64,000 nt of DNA, taken from Limimaricola cinnabarinus. GTDB taxonomy: Bacteria > Pseudomonadota > Alphaproteobacteria > Rhodobacterales > Rhodobacteraceae. Positions 25,103 to 33,786 of the stretch are shown here, one piece after another (position 1 is the first letter of the stretch; every line of letters starts with the position of its first letter). The stretch is taken from assembly GCF_002723615.1 (NCBI RefSeq), contig NZ_KZ304951.1, forward strand, positions 393,344 to 457,343, in the 5' to 3' direction. The translations under genes were made by a program, and so were the position numbers. The notes under the pieces are model-generated. The model was given only the letters and a program-made list of their open reading frames with translations, had not been told where the DNA came from and did not search any database.

Positions 25103-27829
25103 CTATCCCGCCAGTGGTTGACCAACCCCTAACGGCGCGGCTTTCACCGGCAATTCGACCCGGAAGGCGCTGCCCGAGCCCTGCCCGCCCGGCAGGTAGC
25201 GTATGGCGCCGCCGAGCCGGGCCATGATCTCGCGGCAGATCGCGAGGCCGAGCCCGGCGCCACCCGCCTTTCCCGCCTCGCCGAGCCGGGAGAATTTCTC
25301 GAAGATGACCCGCCCCTGCTCGGGCGGGATGCCCGCGCCGTTGTCGATGAAATCCACCGCGTGGCAATCGGGCCGCCAGAGGATGCGCAGCTCGGGCTGC
25401 GGCGCCTCGCAATATTTGCGGGCATTGGCGATCAGGTTGATGAAGACCTGCGCGAGGCGGTCGGGATCGGTGTCGAGCGTCACCTGGTCGAGCGCGGGGT
25501 CGCGCTCCACGCGCAGCCCCTCGCGCAGCGGCAGGGCGGCGTCGAGCGCGCGGTCCACCACCTCGCCGAGCCCGATCTCGCGCAGGTCCAGGAGCCCCTG
25601 CCCCGCCTCAAGCACCGACAGGTCGAGCAGATCGTCGAGCAGCCGCGTCAGACGGCTCGCCTCGTCGCCGATGATGGCGGCGAAGCGGTCCTGCTCGGCC
25701 GGGTCGAGCCCGCCTTCGCGCAGGATCTCGGCAAAGGCCCGGATCGAGGTCATCGGGGTGCGCAGCTCGTGGCTGATCTGGCTCAGGAAGCCGTCCTTTT
25801 GCACCGAAAGCGCGGTGAGCTGCGCATTGGCCTCGCGCAGCGCGCTTGCGGTGCGCTCCAGCTCGGCGGATTTCTGTTCGAGCCGGTTCGAATACTCCAT
25901 GATCTGCGCCGTCTCGTCGGCCACGGCGATCAGGTCCTCGACCGAAACGCTGACCCCTTCGGTCATCTGGCCGATCATCGCATGCGCCGTCGCCGCCCCG
26001 ACCGAGCCCGCCAGCTCGCGTTCGAGCACGCGGATGAAATCGGGGGTGACGTCCGGCAGGCGGCCCTGCTTGCCCTGCCGTGCCGCGTGTCGCGCGAAGA
26101 TCGCCTGCGCTTCGGCCGCGCCGATGATGCGCTGCGCCATGACGAGCAGCGGCTCGGCATCGGCGGCGCCGCGCGCCCAGCTTCCGGGGCCTTCGGACAG
26201 CTCGAAGACGCCGACGAACTGCGCGCCCTGCAGCCGCTCCACCGGGCCGGGAAAGCTCGCCAGCGACACCAGCACGAAAAGGGCCGCGTTGAGCGCGAGC
26301 GACCACAGCGCCGCGTGCAGCACCGGGTCGAGCCCGCCGGTCCAGAACAGCGCCTGCGGCCTGAGCCATTCCAGCCCGAAGGGACCCGCCGCCATCACCC
26401 CCGCCGGGATCGCGGTGCCGTCGCCGACGCTGGGCAGGAACATCGCCCAGAGCCAGACGGCAAAGCCCGCCAGCAGCCCCGCCGCCGCGCCGCTGCGGGT
26501 CGCGCCGCGCCAGAACAGCCCGCCGATCAGCGCCGGCAGCACCTGCACCACGCCCACGAAGGCCACCAGCCCGATCGAGGCCAGCGCCGCCCCGCCGCCC
26601 GAAAGCCGGAAATAGACGTAGCCCAGCCCCAGCACGCCGAGGATCGACAATCGCCGCGCCGCCAGCACCACCGCGCGCACGTCCCCGGCCATCATCGCCC
26701 CGCCCGAGCGCGCGCGCAGCCACAAGGGCACGATGATGTGGTTCGACATCATCGTGGCCAGCGCGATCGTCGCCACCATCACCATCGAGGCGGCCGAGGA
26801 GAAGCCGCCCAGAAAGGCCAGCACGGCGAGCCCGTCGCGGCCCTGGCTCAGCGGCACGGTAAGCACGAACATGTCCGGGTTCGCCCCCTCGGGCAGAAGC
26901 TCGAGCCCGGTCACCGCGATCGGCACGACGAAAAGGCTCATCAGCCCGAGATAGAGCGGAAAGGCCCAGCTCGCCGTGGCGAGGTGATCCTCGTCCGCGT
27001 TCTCCACCACCAGCACCTGGAACATGCGCGGCAGGCACAAGAGCGCCCCCGCCGACAGGAGGGTGAAGCCGATCCAGCGCCCGCCCGACTGCTCCCAGCC
27101 CGAGATGGCCGAGGCGTCGATCCGCGCGAGCATCTCCGCCGGGCCGCCGCCCAGGCCCCAGACGACATAGACCCCGACCGCCAGCAGCGCGCCGAGCTTG
27201 ACCACCGCCTCGACCGCGACGGCCATGACGATGCCGTGGTGACGCTCGTTGGAATCGAGGTTGCGGGTGCCGAACAGGATGGTGAAGAGCGCCAGCCCCA
27301 CCGCCGACCACAGCGCCGCCGAGCCGCCGCCGCGTGCGGCCCAGTCCGCCGCGGCGCGCCCGGCAAAGACATCGAGCGATTGCGCGATGGATTGCAGCTG
27401 AAGCGCGATGTAGGGCGTGACCCCGACCACCGCGAGCAGGGTCACGATCACCCCCAGAAGATCCGACTTGCCGAAGCGCGAGGAGACTAGATCGGCGATC
27501 GAGGTGATCCGCTGCGCCCGGCCGATCCGCACCAGCTTGCGCAGCAGCCACCACCAGCCGATCATCACGAGGCTGGGGCCGAGATAGATGGTCAGGTATT
27601 CCAGCCCGGACCGCGCGGCGTAGCCCACCGCGCCATAGAAGGTCCAGGCGGTGCAGTAGATCGACAGCGACAGGGTGTAGATCCACGGGCTGCGCAGCCA
27701 GCCGTCGCGTCCGCCCGCCGCCCGCCGCTCGGCGGCGAAGGCCACGCCGAACAGGAAGGCCCCGTAGAGCAGCGCGATCGAGACGAGGGCGTTGAAGCCG
27801 AGCATCGGATCAGGCGTCTCCATCCGCAT
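25103..27829 (-). CDS. Sodium/solute-symporter-type sensor histidine kinase (CbrA-like)
   Basis: A 908-residue membrane kinase. Residues 1-530 form a sodium/solute symporter domain of about 13 helices (YTLSLSIYCTAWTFYGAVGY, ITSIADLVSSRFGKSDLLG, AFLGGFSSAASMVMVATIALATMMSNHI). A linker of the STAC type (about 560-660) includes MIGQMTEGVSVSVEDLIAVADETAQIMEYS, then a coiled coil and the kinase: SQISHELRTPMTSIRAF with phospho-His at about 687, N-box FINLIANARKY, and DNGAGIPP plus GGAGLGLAICREIM for ATP. No PAS domain is apparent. CbrA and relatives use the transporter part to sense a substrate. Cotranscribed with a small membrane protein, a response regulator and an ScfR regulator, and divergent from an ABC transporter plus acetyl-CoA synthetase, so a short-chain acid is the likely signal. 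ATGs at 27829, 27823 and 27805 are possible starts. Confidence 0.9.
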   Translation of the reverse strand: MRMETPDPMLGFNALVSIALLYGAFLFGVAFAAERRAAGGRDGWLRSPWIYTLSLSIYCTAWTFYGAVGYAARSGLEYLTIYLGPSLVMIGWWWLLRKLVRIGRAQRITSIADLVSSRFGKSDLLGVIVTLLAVVGVTPYIALQLQSIAQSLDVFAGRAAADWAARGGGSAALWSAVGLALFTILFGTRNLDSNERHHGIVMAVAVEAVVKLGALLAVGVYVVWGLGGGPAEMLARIDASAISGWEQSGGRWIGFTLLSAGALLCLPRMFQVLVVENADEDHLATASWAFPLYLGLMSLFVVPIAVTGLELLPEGANPDMFVLTVPLSQGRDGLAVLAFLGGFSSAASMVMVATIALATMMSNHIIVPLWLRARSGGAMMAGDVRAVVLAARRLSILGVLGLGYVYFRLSGGGAALASIGLVAFVGVVQVLPALIGGLFWRGATRSGAAAGLLAGFAVWLWAMFLPSVGDGTAIPAGVMAAGPFGLEWLRPQALFWTGGLDPVLHAALWSLALNAALFVLVSLASFPGPVERLQGAQFVGVFELSEGPGSWARGAADAEPLLVMAQRIIGAAEAQAIFARHAARQGKQGRLPDVTPDFIRVLERELAGSVGAATAHAMIGQMTEGVSVSVEDLIAVADETAQIMEYSNRLEQKSAELERTASALREANAQLTALSVQKDGFLSQISHELRTPMTSIRAFAEILREGGLDPAEQDRFAAIIGDEASRLTRLLDDLLDLSVLEAGQGLLDLREIGLGEVVDRALDAALPLREGLRVERDPALDQVTLDTDPDRLAQVFINLIANARKYCEAPQPELRILWRPDCHAVDFIDNGAGIPPEQGRVIFEKFSRLGEAGKAGGAGLGLAICREIMARLGGAIRYLPGGQGSGSAFRVELPVKAAPLGVGQPLAG

Positions 27830-28076
27830 CGCGCGCCGAGCGGCGCAGCGCCCGCGCCAGCGCCCATGAGGCGAGCACGCTCAAACCCCATGCGGCGAAG
27901 AGATAGACCAGCACCGTCGAAAGCGGCGTCTCGCCGCGCGGCCAGAGGAGCGGCAGGGCCCACAGGAACGCCGCCGCCAGCGGCGCCAGCCGCGCGGTAT
28001 CCTCGAGCCGCCTGCGGCGATAGGAGGCCCGGGCGAGAAAGACCGGCCGCCGCGCGCCCGGCCCGCGCTCAGCCAC
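27810..28076 (-). CDS. Small two-helix membrane protein between kinase and regulator
   Basis: An 88-residue protein with a basic N-terminus (ARRPVFLARASYRRRRLED) and two helices: LAPLAAAFLWALPLLW and TVLVYLFAAWGLSVLASWALARAL. No ATG is in frame; the start is GTG at 28076 or TTG at 28082, both overlapping the response regulator end. Its own end overlaps the symporter-kinase start by 20 bases, so it is tightly coupled with both. Small membrane partners are common with symporter-family genes (for example DUF485/DUF4212 proteins beside ActP), which suggests an accessory subunit of the kinase; this is inference from position only. Confidence 0.6.
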   Translation of the reverse strand: MAERGPGARRPVFLARASYRRRRLEDTARLAPLAAAFLWALPLLWPRGETPLSTVLVYLFAAWGLSVLASWALARALRRSARDADGDA

Positions 28077-28437
28077 CGGCAAGCGCGCGCACCCGGTCGA
28101 GCACCTCGGCGTTCGAGAAGGGCTTGGTCATGAAATGGCTGGCCCCCAGCCGCATCGCCAGATCGCGGTCGCGCGCCTGGCCGCGCGCGGTCAGCATCAT
28201 CACCGGCAGGGCCCGCAGCGCCGGGTCGCCGCGCAGCTCCTGCAGGATGTCGAAGCCCGAGCGCCCCGGAAGCATTGCGTCGAGGATCACCAGATCGGGC
28301 GGATGGGCGCGGACCCGCGCGACCGCGCTCAGCCCGTCGGAATGGGTGTGCACGGTCCAGCCGTCGCGCGACAGGATGAAGCTCACGGCTTCTATGATGT
28401 TCGGCTCGTCCTCGATCAGCAGGACACGTCTGGCCAT
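28069..28437 (-). CDS. Single-domain response regulator
   Basis: A 122-residue receiver domain with nothing attached. All catalytic residues are present: Glu/Asp pair VLLIEDEPN (Asp10 in the acidic pocket), phospho-acceptor Asp53 in LVILDAMLPG, Thr83 in VMMLTARG and Lys105 in FMTKPF. As it has no output domain it must act by protein contact, either as a phosphate shuttle or by touching the ScfR regulator or another partner. It lies between scfR and the symporter-kinase on the same strand and is the natural partner of that kinase. Confidence 0.92.
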   Translation of the reverse strand: MARRVLLIEDEPNIIEAVSFILSRDGWTVHTHSDGLSAVARVRAHPPDLVILDAMLPGRSGFDILQELRGDPALRALPVMMLTARGQARDRDLAMRLGASHFMTKPFSNAEVLDRVRALAGG

Positions 28438-28510
28438 CCGCGGCCTCCCCCCTCGCGCGCGGCCCTCCCCCGGACCGCGCGGCTTCGCGCGTCACTATCG
28501 CCGCGCTGCC

Positions 28511-29854
28511 CTAGCCTGTCAAAGCCTGCCCGCCCTCGCCCGTCATTGCACGCGGCAGCAAGGAGGGCTCGCGCCGGGCCGCGCAGCCGCGGCGGGGGCA
28601 CAATCGGCAGCCGGGCCCGACCGCGCGCTCGGGCAGATCATGCGCCCCACCCTCCTGCGGCAGCATCAGCATCACCGCCTCGATCCGCGGCGCGGCATTC
28701 CAGCCCGCTGGCGCAGCAATCGAGGCCACGGCGTAGCACGACACGCCCTCCGCGCGCGCGCCGGGCAGCTTGGCTGTGGCGCGCAGCGGTCGGCCGGGCT
28801 GCGACAGCGCCTCGAAGAGCGGCCAGAGCGGGCAGGCCGCGCCGCCGCGCGGCAATGTGAGCCCGTCGAGCGGGCGGCGGTGCAGGATCGCCCCCGCCGC
28901 ATCGCAGACCGCCAGCCCCGCCCGCGGCGGGCCAAGCCCGGCGGGCAGCGCCGCAAGACGGCGCAGCACCCGCTCCAGCGGCTGCCCGAGCCGCGCCGCG
29001 ATCGCCAGCGGATCGGGCGTCTCGCTCCAGGCCGCGCCGATCGCTTCGGAAGGAAGCGCAACCGCATCGGCGCGGTACTGCGCGAGCCGGTGGATCAGCA
29101 TCCTTCGCGCCGCTGCATCGAGCCCCGGCGCCTCCGCCGCGATCTCCTCGGGCTGCATCGCGGGTGTTTCGCCTTCGAGCGCGGGCAGGTGGTGATCCGC
29201 AGCCTCGAAGAACCGCTCGACCTGCTCCTGCGGCGAAAGCGCCGTCGGGCCATGATCGTCGCCCGGCACCTCGAGATAGCCTGCGAGCCTGCGGCTGCTG
29301 TCGGCCAGCCGCAGGCTTTCGGCATGGATGTTGTTGTGAAACCGCGCCTGCCAGTCCCGGTCGAGCGCCTCGCCACCCGCGAGGATCGAGGCGGTGGAGC
29401 GGATCGCCGTGGCGGAGGTGATCACCTGATGCAGCGAGGCCGACAGCTCGGGGTCATGCGCCAGCCGGTCGCCCAGCGCGGCGACCTGCGCCTCGAGCGT
29501 CTCGATCCGGCGCGCCTGCGCATCGACCACCGCCGCCCAATCGGGAAAGCGTCCGGCGAACTCCTCGGGCGCCGCGGGGGGGCGCGCCTGCGCGGCAGCC
29601 GCCGCCGCGAGCCGGGCCAGCAGCGCCCCATCCGCCCCCTCCGAGAGCTGCGCCACCTCCAGCTCCAGCGCCCGGGCGATGGCGTTGAGCAGCCGCCCGC
29701 CGATGCGGCGGCGGTTGTGTTCGATCAGGTTGAGATAGGAGGGCGAGACGCCGATGCGCCGCGCCAGCTCGCCCTGCGCCATGCCCGCATCGAGCCGCCG
29801 CGCGCGGATCCGCGACCCGGCAAGACCGGTCGCCGCCTCGCCCGCGCGGCTCAC
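28511..29854 (-). CDS. Short-chain fatty acyl regulator (ScfR/RamB family, XRE-type)
   Basis: Transcription factor of 447 residues. The N-terminal helix-turn-helix is clear: IRARRLDAGMAQGELARRIGVSPSYLNLIEHNRR at residues 16-50. The middle and C-terminal parts follow the RamB/PccR/MccR pattern, and the end GPGCRLCPRRGCAARREPSLL is the Cys-containing DUF2083 tail, in which cysteines may bind a metal. Members sense CoA thioesters such as acetyl-, propionyl- or methylcrotonyl-CoA and control acetate, glyoxylate and propionate genes. Start is GTG at 29854 with AAAAGG upstream. It heads the kinase operon and is divergent from the ABC-acs operon across 215 bases with repeat motifs, so it is likely to control both. 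Confidence 0.85.
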   Translation of the reverse strand: MSRAGEAATGLAGSRIRARRLDAGMAQGELARRIGVSPSYLNLIEHNRRRIGGRLLNAIARALELEVAQLSEGADGALLARLAAAAAAQARPPAAPEEFAGRFPDWAAVVDAQARRIETLEAQVAALGDRLAHDPELSASLHQVITSATAIRSTASILAGGEALDRDWQARFHNNIHAESLRLADSSRRLAGYLEVPGDDHGPTALSPQEQVERFFEAADHHLPALEGETPAMQPEEIAAEAPGLDAAARRMLIHRLAQYRADAVALPSEAIGAAWSETPDPLAIAARLGQPLERVLRRLAALPAGLGPPRAGLAVCDAAGAILHRRPLDGLTLPRGGAACPLWPLFEALSQPGRPLRATAKLPGARAEGVSCYAVASIAAPAGWNAAPRIEAVMLMLPQEGGAHDLPERAVGPGCRLCPRRGCAARREPSLLPRAMTGEGGQALTG

Positions 29855-29890
29855 CGCCCGTGGCCTTTTCTGCGGGTGCGGGAGAAATTC

Positions 29891-29939
29891 TTTACAGGTT
29901 TACCGGTCATCCTGTCGATAAGTTTACAGAAAATCATCG
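29891..29939. promoter_or_regulatory. TTTACAG repeats, possible ScfR operator
   Basis: The AT-rich part of the divergent 215-base region has TTTACAG at 29891-29897 and again at 29933-29939, a 42-base spacing (about four helical turns), with a partial copy TTTACC at 29899. CTGT at 29912-29915 also faces ACAG as a half-site. It lies between scfR and the ABC transporter. Binding is inferred from position; the exact recognition sequence of this regulator is not known to me. Confidence 0.4.
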
Positions 29940-30069
29940 CCCCTCCAAGCACTTGTTGCGCGATTTTCCGCCCTGCCCCGATACTGCCCCTGCACCGGAA
30001 GGTGTGGCGGCGCGCGTTGGGCGGAGGAGGTCCGGCACGCATCGACCCGAATATCAGGGAGGAGACCAC

Positions 30070-31413
30070 ATGAGACGACAGAACTTCTCGCGGCGCGGGC
30101 TGCTCAGGACCGGGGCCATCGGCGGCGCCGGGCTCGCGCTTCCGACGATCTTCACCTCGAGCGCATCCGCCTTCACCAACGCCCCCACCGGATCGGCGGT
30201 GACGCTGGGCTTCAACGTGCCGCAGACCGGCGCCTATGCCGATGAGGGCGCCGACGAGCTGCGCGCCTTCGAGCTGGCGGTCGAGCATCTCAACGGCGGC
30301 GGCGACGGGGGGATGCTCAACACCTTCTCCTCCAAGGCGCTCGACGGCACCGGCATCATGGGCAAGAAGGTCGAGTTCGTCACCGGCGACACCCAGACCA
30401 AGTCCGACGCCGCGCGCGCCAGCGCCCAGTCGATGATCCAGAAGGACGGCGCGATCATGATCTCGGGCGGCTCCTCCTCGGGCGTCGCCGTGGCCGTGCA
30501 GGGGCTGTGTCAGGAGGCGGGCGTGATCTTCATGTCCGGTCTCACCCATTCCAACGACACCACCGGCAAGGACCGCAAGGCCAACGGTTTCCGGCATTTC
30601 TTCAACGCCTACATGTCCGCCGCCGCCCTCGCGCCGGTGCTGCAGAACCTCTACGGCACCGACCGCAAGGCCTATCACCTGACCGCCGACTACACCTGGG
30701 GCTGGACCCAGGAGGAATCGATCGCCGCGGCGACCGAGGCGATGGGCTGGCAGACCACCGAAAAGGTCCGCACGCCCTTGGGCGCGGGCGATTTCTCCTC
30801 CTATATCGCGCCGGTGCTGAACTCGGGCGCGGACGTGCTGGTGCTCAACCATTACGGCGGGGACATGGTGAACTCGCTGACACAGGCGGTGCAGTTCGGC
30901 CTGCGCGAGCGTCAGGCCAACGGGCAGGATTTCCAGATCGTCGTGCCGCTCTATTCGGAGCTGATGGCGCGCGGCGCGGGTTCGGCCATTGCCGGGATTC
31001 CCGGCTCGCAGAACTGGGACTGGAAGCTCGAGGACGAAGGCACCAAGGCCTTCGTGAAGAGCTTCGGCGAGAAATACGGCTTCCCGCCCTCACAGGCCGC
31101 GCATACCTGCTACGTGCAGACGCTGCTCTACGCCGACGCCGTCACGCGGGCGGGCGACTTCAACCCCTGCGCCGTGGTCGAGGCGCTGGAGGGCTACGAG
31201 TTCGACGGGCTGGGCAACGGCCCGACGCTCTACCGCGCCGAGGACCACCAGTGCTTCAAGGACGTGGTCGTGGTGAAGGGCGCCGAGAACCCGCAGGACG
31301 AGTTCCACCTCGTGGAGATCGTCGAGGTCACGCCGACCGAGCAGGTCACCTACGCGCCCGATCACCCGATGTTCGCCGGCGGCGCGCTGGGCGAGTGCAA
31401 CCCGGGCGCCTGA
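30070..31413 (+). CDS. HAAT-type ABC transporter substrate-binding protein (Tat-exported)
   Basis: Periplasmic receptor of 447 residues in the Liv/urea-type (Peripla_BP_6) family. The N-terminus SRRGLLRTGAIGGAGLALP is a twin-arginine signal (S-R-R-x-L-L), with cleavage likely near SASA. The mature part begins VTLGFNVPQTGAYADEGADELRAFELAVEHLN, typical of the fold, followed by FVTGDTQTKSDAARASAQSMI. Tat export implies folding before export, unusual but not rare for this family. GGAGG lies before the ATG. It is followed by two permeases, two ATPases and acetyl-CoA synthetase; the ligand is therefore more likely a carboxylate or acyl compound than a branched-chain amino acid. This is inference. 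Confidence 0.9.
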   Translation: MRRQNFSRRGLLRTGAIGGAGLALPTIFTSSASAFTNAPTGSAVTLGFNVPQTGAYADEGADELRAFELAVEHLNGGGDGGMLNTFSSKALDGTGIMGKKVEFVTGDTQTKSDAARASAQSMIQKDGAIMISGGSSSGVAVAVQGLCQEAGVIFMSGLTHSNDTTGKDRKANGFRHFFNAYMSAAALAPVLQNLYGTDRKAYHLTADYTWGWTQEESIAAATEAMGWQTTEKVRTPLGAGDFSSYIAPVLNSGADVLVLNHYGGDMVNSLTQAVQFGLRERQANGQDFQIVVPLYSELMARGAGSAIAGIPGSQNWDWKLEDEGTKAFVKSFGEKYGFPPSQAAHTCYVQTLLYADAVTRAGDFNPCAVVEALEGYEFDGLGNGPTLYRAEDHQCFKDVVVVKGAENPQDEFHLVEIVEVTPTEQVTYAPDHPMFAGGALGECNPGA

Positions 31414-31431
31414 CGCCCTCTACCCGAAACC

Positions 31432-31456
31432 GCCGGTCGCGCCTCCTGCGACCGGC
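31432..31456 (+). other. Intercistronic stem-loop after the binding-protein gene
   Basis: GCCGGTCGC (31432-31440) and GCGACCGGC (31448-31456) form a perfect 9-bp stem with a 7-base loop, 18 bases after the binding-protein stop and 75 before the permease. Such stem-loops commonly allow partial termination or protect the upstream message, giving more receptor than permease. No U-run follows. Confidence 0.6.
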
Positions 31457-31531
31457 CCCTCCCGACGCGCGGACCCTTTGGGCCCGCGCGACCGGGGGCG
31501 GCTTGAGCATCCTCACAAATGGACGGGGACC

Positions 31532-32563
31532 ATGGACGCCATACTCATCCAGATCCTGAACGGGCTCGACAAGGGATCGGCCTATGCGCTGATCGCGCTG
31601 GGCCTCACCCTCATCTTCGGCACGCTGGGCGTGGTGAACTTCGCCCATGGCGCGCTGTTCATGATCGGCGCCTTCTGCGCCGTCACCCTGCAAAAGATCC
31701 TGACGCTCAGCGTCACCACCATCGACCCCGAGCGCACCGACTTTCTCGGCAACCCGATGAAGGTCCAGACGCCCTATGTCGAGAACTGGTTCGGCCCGGA
31801 GCTGGGCGCGGCGATCATCGACTGGGCCGTGCCCTTGGCGATCCTGCTGGCGATCCCGGTCATGGTGCTGGTGGGCTTCGTGATGGAGCGCGGGCTGATC
31901 AAGCATTTCTACAAGCGCCCCCATGCCGACCAGATCCTCGTGACCTTCGGCCTCGCCATCGTGCTGCAGGAGGTCATCAAGTATTTCTACGGCGCCAACC
32001 CGATCCCGACGCCCGCCCCTTCGGCCTTCAAGGGCAGCCTCGACATCGGCGTCTGGCTCGGCTTCGACCCCTATTCGATCATCTACCCCTACTGGCGGCT
32101 CGTCTATTTCTTCTTCGCGGGCATCATCATCGCGGGTGTCTTCGCCTTTTTGCAATTCACCACCTTCGGCATGGTGGTCCGCGCCGGCATGGCCGACCGC
32201 GAGACCGTGGGGCTCTTGGGCATCGACATCGACAAGCGCTTCACGCTGATGTTCGGCCTCGCGGCGGCCGTCGCGGGGCTCGCGGGCGTGATGTACACGC
32301 CGATCCTGAGCCCCAACTACCACATGGGCATGGATTTCCTGGTGCTGAGCTTCGTGGTCGTCGTGGTCGGCGGCATGGGCAGCCTGCCCGGCGCGGTGCT
32401 GGCGGGGTTCCTGCTCGGCATCCTGCAGAGCTTCGCCTCGATGAACGAGGTGAAATCGCTGCTGCCCGGCATCGACCAGATCATCATCTACCTCGTCGCC
32501 ATCGTCATTCTGCTGACCCGTCCGCGGGGCCTGATGGGCCGTCGCGGCGTGATGGAGGACTAA
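31532..32563 (+). CDS. HAAT-type ABC permease (LivH-like)
   Basis: Inner membrane permease of 343 residues and eight or so helices. ILNGLDKGSAYALIALGLTLIFGTLGVVNFAHGALFMIGAF is the LivH N-terminus, and the family-defining cytoplasmic loop GMVVRAGMADRETVGLLGIDIDKRFTLMFGLAAAVAGLAGVMY follows, with FVVVVVGGMGSLPGAVLAGFLLGILQSF near the end. It is longer than LivH of E. coli (308) because of a loop between helices 2 and 3 (TIDPERTDFLGNPMKVQTPY). Forms the membrane channel with the LivM-like partner that starts 3 bases later. Confidence 0.93.
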   Translation: MDAILIQILNGLDKGSAYALIALGLTLIFGTLGVVNFAHGALFMIGAFCAVTLQKILTLSVTTIDPERTDFLGNPMKVQTPYVENWFGPELGAAIIDWAVPLAILLAIPVMVLVGFVMERGLIKHFYKRPHADQILVTFGLAIVLQEVIKYFYGANPIPTPAPSAFKGSLDIGVWLGFDPYSIIYPYWRLVYFFFAGIIIAGVFAFLQFTTFGMVVRAGMADRETVGLLGIDIDKRFTLMFGLAAAVAGLAGVMYTPILSPNYHMGMDFLVLSFVVVVVGGMGSLPGAVLAGFLLGILQSFASMNEVKSLLPGIDQIIIYLVAIVILLTRPRGLMGRRGVMED

Positions 32564-32566
32564 GCC

Positions 32567-33775
32567 ATGCTCGGACTTGAGCGCAAAGACACCCTTCTTC
32601 TGATCGCGGTGGCCTTCATCACCCTGTTCGCCCCGATCATCCTCAACCCCTTTCCCGCGGGCTCGGCGCTGGCGCAGTTCAACGCGGGCTATCCCGACCT
32701 GATGCAGCGCTTCGTGATCTTCGGGATCTTCGCCATCGGCTTCAACATCCTGTTCGGGCTCACCGGCTACCTCTCCTTCGGCCACGCGGCCTTTCTCGGC
32801 ATCGGCTCCTATTCGGCGGTGTGGATGTTCAAGCTGCTGTCGATGAACGTCATCCCGGCGATCCTGCTGTCGATCGTCATGGCCGGGCTCTTCGCCCTCG
32901 TGATCGGCTTCGTGTCCCTGCGCCGCTCGGGCATCTACTTCTCGATCCTGACGCTGGCCTTCGCGCAGATGAGCTACAACCTCGCCTATTCGGTGCTGAC
33001 GCCCATCACCAATGGCGAGACCGGCCTGCAACTGACGTTGTCGGACCCGCGCATTCTCGACGGGGACACCGGGGGCGGGCTGCCCGTCACCTCGCTCTTC
33101 GGGGCCGAGATGCGCGAGACCACCACGCTCTTCATCGGGCCATGGTCCTGGGACTTTTCGGTCGGCTACTACTTCTGCGCCGTGCTGATGCTGCTGGCCT
33201 TCTACCTTTCGGTGCGGATCTTCCGCTCGCCCTTCGGCATGATGCTGCGGGCGGTGAAATCGAACCAGCAGCGGATGAACTACACCGGTCTCAACACCCG
33301 CCCCTACACCCTCGCGGCCTTCGTGATCTCGGGCATGTATGCCGGTCTCGCGGGCGGGCTTCTGGCGGCGATGGACCCGCTGGCGGGCGCCGACCGGATG
33401 CAGTGGACCGCGAGCGGCGAGGTGGTGCTGATGACCATCCTCGGCGGCGCGGGCACGCTGATCGGGCCGGTGCTGGGCGCGGGCTTCATCAAGTATTTCG
33501 AGAACATCTTCTCGAAGATCAATGACGGCATCCTGCACCAGTGGTTCGCCTTCATGCCCGACGGGTTGGAGAACGTCATGGTCGCCCTCATTCACCCCTT
33601 CATCGGCAAGGGCTGGCACCTGACGCTGGGCATCATGTTCATGCTGGTCGTCATCTTCCTGCCCGGCGGGCTGGTCGAGGGCGCGCAGCGCACGGGGCGC
33701 ATGTTCCGCCGCCGCGACAGGAACGCCGATCACGTCGAATCCGACGCCGCGCGCCAGCGCGCCGCCGCGGAATAA
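32567..33775 (+). CDS. HAAT-type ABC permease (LivM-like)
   Basis: Second permease, 402 residues. The conserved parts are [53 protein letters not shown] and the loop [47 protein letters not shown] glycine-rich segment [20 protein letters not shown] sits in the periplasmic loop, a position that differs between subfamilies. The tail after the last helix is charged and probably cytoplasmic ([19 protein letters not shown]). Begins 3 bases after the LivH-like gene and is followed by an ATPase 11 bases on. Confidence 0.93.
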   Translation: MLGLERKDTLLLIAVAFITLFAPIILNPFPAGSALAQFNAGYPDLMQRFVIFGIFAIGFNILFGLTGYLSFGHAAFLGIGSYSAVWMFKLLSMNVIPAILLSIVMAGLFALVIGFVSLRRSGIYFSILTLAFAQMSYNLAYSVLTPITNGETGLQLTLSDPRILDGDTGGGLPVTSLFGAEMRETTTLFIGPWSWDFSVGYYFCAVLMLLAFYLSVRIFRSPFGMMLRAVKSNQQRMNYTGLNTRPYTLAAFVISGMYAGLAGGLLAAMDPLAGADRMQWTASGEVVLMTILGGAGTLIGPVLGAGFIKYFENIFSKINDGILHQWFAFMPDGLENVMVALIHPFIGKGWHLTLGIMFMLVVIFLPGGLVEGAQRTGRMFRRRDRNADHVESDAARQRAAAE

Positions 33776-33786
33776 GGAGCGCCACC

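Noticed and set aside
25103-27829. Reading the N-terminal part as a stand-alone sodium/solute symporter gene
   Set aside because: The frame is continuous into a complete histidine kinase core with H-, N- and G-boxes, so it is one fused sensor.
31346-33733. A 795-codon minus-strand frame across the ABC permeases
   Set aside because: Composition is dominated by His, Glu, Gln and Arg with no domain, and both plus-strand permeases are intact.
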